Below, piece after piece: positions 14,286 through 17,475 of a stretch of 17,475 nt of DNA. The notes below the pieces were generated by a model, which did not search any database, was not told where the DNA came from, and saw only the letters and a program-made list of their open reading frames with translations. Numbering within the stretch: position 1 is the stretch's first letter; every line of letters starts with the position of its first letter. The translations under genes were made by a program, and so were the position numbers. This DNA is from JBFXAN01 sp050184225 (GTDB lineage: Bacteria; Chloroflexota; Dehalococcoidia; CAUJGQ01): NCBI GenBank assembly GCA_050184225.1, contig JBFXAN010000136.1, positions 1 through 17,475 on the forward strand, given 5' to 3'.

Positions 14286-14558
14286 CTACGCCGTCGGCTC
14301 CGCCGCACGCGCTTCGGCGGCCGTGATGCCCTGTCGCTTCAGTAGTTTCGCCGCTGTATCCGATGGCTGTGCGCCCTTGCGCAGCCACTCCTTCGTCTTC
14401 TCTTCGTCGACCGTGATCGTCGGCGGATCGGTCAGCGGATCGTACAGGCCGAGAATGTCGAGGAATGCGCCGTCCCGCGGAGCGCGCGACTCCGCGACGA
14501 CAACACGGTACGCGGGGCGCTTCTTCTTCCCCACGCGCCGCAATCGAATCTTGAGCAT
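14286..14558 (-). CDS. rpsP: 30S ribosomal protein S16
   Basis: The 90-residue product starts MLKIRLRRVGKKKRPAYRVV, the S16 signature, followed by ESRAPRDGAFLDILGLYDPL and VDEEKTKEWLRKGAQPSDTA. Length is normal for S16, a protein needed in 30S assembly. ATG 14558 is chosen because GGAGG lies 5 bases upstream; an in-frame start at 14579 would add seven residues atypical of the family. It lies 86 bases downstream of ffh, as in many bacterial SRP/ribosome clusters. Confidence 0.97.
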   Translation of the reverse strand: MLKIRLRRVGKKKRPAYRVVVAESRAPRDGAFLDILGLYDPLTDPPTITVDEEKTKEWLRKGAQPSDTAAKLLKRQGITAAEARAAEPTA

Positions 14559-14583
14559 GCTATCCTCCAAAGCTCGCAAGCAT

Positions 14584-14629
14584 CAGGGCATCAAGCATCC
14601 ATCCTACCACGGCGTGCCCCGATGCCCTG
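14584..14629. repeat. Hairpin between ffh and rpsP
   Basis: CAGGGCATC (14584-14592) and GATGCCCTG (14621-14629) are perfect 9-bp inverted arms separated by 28 bases. No T-run follows on the minus strand. It could act as a partial terminator or as an RNA-processing hairpin that adjusts rpsP relative to ffh. Confidence 0.4.
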
Positions 14630-14644
14630 GTGATGTCTCTGTCG

Positions 14645-15982
<1,338 letters not shown>

Positions 15983-16037
15983 CGCACCTCTCAGCGTACC
16001 AGATCCCACCCCGGCCGCGCGAACTCACCGGCTGTTC

Positions 16038-16185
16038 TTGAACCACAGAGGCGCAGAGACGCAGAGGTTTAACTTGTCATTCTGAGCGCAGCGAAGAATC
16101 TCACGGTGAGTCTGTCACACAGCGAGATGCTTCGTCGCAGCGCTCCTCAACATGACAACGAAACCTCTGCGTCTCTGTGGTTCAA
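16038..16185. repeat. Nested palindromic element: GAACCACAGAG arms around a GTCATTCTGAGCG palindrome
   Basis: The outer arms are 16038-16070 (TTGAACCACAGAGGCGCAGA...) and 16161-16185. They are identical in inverted orientation except that the left arm carries one extra 8-base unit (GCGCAGAG). Inside are diverged inverted arms 16076-16102 (GTCATTCTGAGCGCAGCGAA...) and 16124-16156. This A-B-B'-A' plan looks like one element inserted in another. It fills the gap between ffh and the E2 gene; its right end is 4 bases from the E2 stop codon. Confidence 0.8.
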
Positions 16186-16189
16186 ATCC

Positions 16190-17475
16190 TCAAGTCAACG
16201 GAGCGTCCGCAGTCAGGGATTCCAGCCGGCGTTTGATGCTTTGCATGAAGGGGCCGACGTGGCTGCCGTCGATGATCCGGTGGTCGAAGCTGATGCAGAG
16301 GTTCATCATCGAGCGGACGGCGATGCTGTCGTCGAGCACGACGGGGCGCTTGATGATCGCCTCCGTGCTCAGGATCGCCGCCTGCGGTGGGTTGATGATC
16401 GGTTGCGACACGAGCGAGCCGAAGACACCGGTGTTGTCGATCGTGAACGTGCCGCCGGTCACGTCTTCGATCTTCAGTTTCTTCGCGCGGGCGTGCGTCG
16501 CCAGGTCGTTGATCGCGTGCGCCAGTCCGGTCAGGCTCAGCCGGTCGGCGTTGTGGATCACCGGCACGATCAGTCCATCCTCGACGCCAACGGCGACGCC
16601 CAGGTTGATCCGCTTCTTCAGCACGACTTGGTCGTTCCGCCACTCGCTGTTCAACATCGGATGCTCGCGGAGCGCTACCGTCACGGTCTGCACGATGAAC
16701 GGCAGATAGGTGAGATCGACGCCCTCCCGCGCCCGGAACGCGTCACGCTGCTGTCCGCGTAGCCGCACCAATCCCGTGACATCGACCTCCACGGCCATCC
16801 ACGCCGTTGGCACTGTCTGCGCCGTCTTCAGCATGTTCCGTGCGATCGTCAGCCGCGTCGGACTGGGCCGAATGATCTCCTCGTCCTCGCCTGCAGGCGG
16901 CACTTCGGTCGCAGAACGAGCCGCCTCCGGCTGCGTCGCGACTGCTCGCGGCGGCGCCTCGGTAAAGCTCTCTGCCAGTTCGCGTTCCTCGGTGATTCCC
17001 GCGTCAGCGGCGCCGCTCGGCGTCGTCGCGATCGCCGGCGCCGGCGGCGCTGTCGTTGCCGCCATGGCCGCCTGTGGACCCTGCTCGATAAACAGCGCGA
17101 CATCCTTCCGCGTCACGCGCCCGCCCATGCCGGTGCCCTGAATTTGCGACAGGTCGAGGTTGTGCTCGGCTGCCAGCCGCAGCACCGCCGGCGAATACCG
17201 CGTCGCCGTGCCATTGGATTCCGCGCCGTTTCTTCGCGTTGCGGCTGGCTGAGCGGCGACCGTCGCCGGCACCACTGCCTCGCCTGGCGACTCTCCGGCC
17301 TGTGATCCGTCCCCCGCCGGCCGAATGGCTGCGACAGACGGCTCCCCAACCGCCGGTTCTGGCGATGGAACAGCGCCGGCAACCTCGACGACAGCCAGGT
17401 CGGCGCCCACCGGCACCGTCTCACCCTCAGGCACCAGAATCTGCGTCAACGTTCCCTCGAACGGCGACGGTAGTT
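16190..17475 (-). CDS. 2-oxoacid dehydrogenase E2 component (dihydrolipoyl acyltransferase), 5'-truncated by the window
   Basis: The frame stays open to the window edge; the first visible residues, LPSPFEGTLTQILVPEGETV, are the C-terminal half of a lipoyl domain, so the start and the lipoylated Lys lie outside. In residues numbered from TTG 17449: an Ala/Pro/Glu-rich linker (24-83), a peripheral subunit-binding domain (84-122, RYSPAVLRLAAEHNLDLSQI...GGRVTRKDV), a second linker, and the catalytic domain (about 190-419) with the active-site SFDHRIIDG (His390, Asp394). It transfers acyl groups to coenzyme A in a pyruvate-, 2-oxoglutarate- or branched-chain-type complex; which one cannot be decided here. 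E1 and E3 genes may lie upstream, outside the window. Confidence 0.93.
   Translation of the reverse strand, partial: LPSPFEGTLTQILVPEGETVPVGADLAVVEVAGAVPSPEPAVGEPSVAAIRPAGDGSQAGESPGEAVVPATVAAQPAATRRNGAESNGTATRYSPAVLRLAAEHNLDLSQIQGTGMGGRVTRKDVALFIEQGPQAAMAATTAPPAPAIATTPSGAADAGITEERELAESFTEAPPRAVATQPEAARSATEVPPAGEDEEIIRPSPTRLTIARNMLKTAQTVPTAWMAVEVDVTGLVRLRGQQRDAFRAREGVDLTYLPFIVQTVTVALREHPMLNSEWRNDQVVLKKRINLGVAVGVEDGLIVPVIHNADRLSLTGLAHAINDLATHARAKKLKIEDVTGGTFTIDNTGVFGSLVSQPIINPPQAAILSTEAIIKRPVVLDDSIAVRSMMNLCISFDHRIIDGSHVGPFMQSIKRRLESLTADAPLT

Noticed and set aside
16106..16762. Plus-strand frame of 218 codons opposite the E2 gene
   Set aside because: It starts in a palindromic repeat and runs antisense to clearly conserved E2 coding sequence; no domain is recognisable.

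Overview
The window looks like chromosomal DNA of a high-GC bacterium. The gene families, many GTG/TTG starts, the ffh-rpsP-KH-rimM cluster and the abundant GC-rich palindromic intergenic repeats suggest a Chloroflexota member of the Thermomicrobia/Sphaerobacter kind. That placement is inferred from family resemblance; no 16S rRNA gene is present. About 20 genes are supported, mostly core metabolism and translation, with small accessory modules between them. No stretch of 300 bases lacks a gene; the largest gaps (about 140-240 bases) mostly hold palindromic repeats.

Left part (1-4250). At the edge, on the minus strand, lies a probable toxin-antitoxin pair: an antitoxin-like protein with an internal duplication, overlapping the cut-off start of a RelE/ParE-like ORF. 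Next is a minus-strand gene resembling Rad52/ERF-type single-strand annealing proteins, with a LexA-type SOS box inside its promoter. Divergent from it is a XerC/XerD-type tyrosine recombinase with all catalytic residues, followed by a large secreted HExxH lipoprotein peptidase.

Middle part (4250-11870). Enolase is followed without a gap by a DUF433 antitoxin and a DUF5615 PIN-like toxin, then an unrecognised conserved-looking gene and a SanA/YdcF-type membrane protein, each overlapping or close to the last, so the group reads as one transcription unit. A convergent XRE regulator has a palindromic operator at its start codon. GAPDH follows, then on the minus strand a flippase-like membrane protein whose C-terminal tail is encoded by a palindromic repeat, and a glycerophosphodiester phosphodiesterase.

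Right part (11870-17475). A small membrane protein and a zinc-ribbon protein (plus strand) run up to tRNA-Arg(CCU) on the minus strand. Also on the minus strand are tRNA-Ala(CGC), rimM, a KhpA-type KH protein, rpsP and ffh, forming the classic translation/SRP cluster in the transcription order ffh, rpsP, khpA, rimM. A 5'-truncated 2-oxoacid dehydrogenase E2 gene ends the window.

The points most worth following are the SOS-controlled annealing-protein candidate beside a tyrosine recombinase, the toxin-antitoxin pair translationally coupled to enolase, and several palindromic repeat families, some of which contribute a ribosome binding site or coding sequence to core genes.
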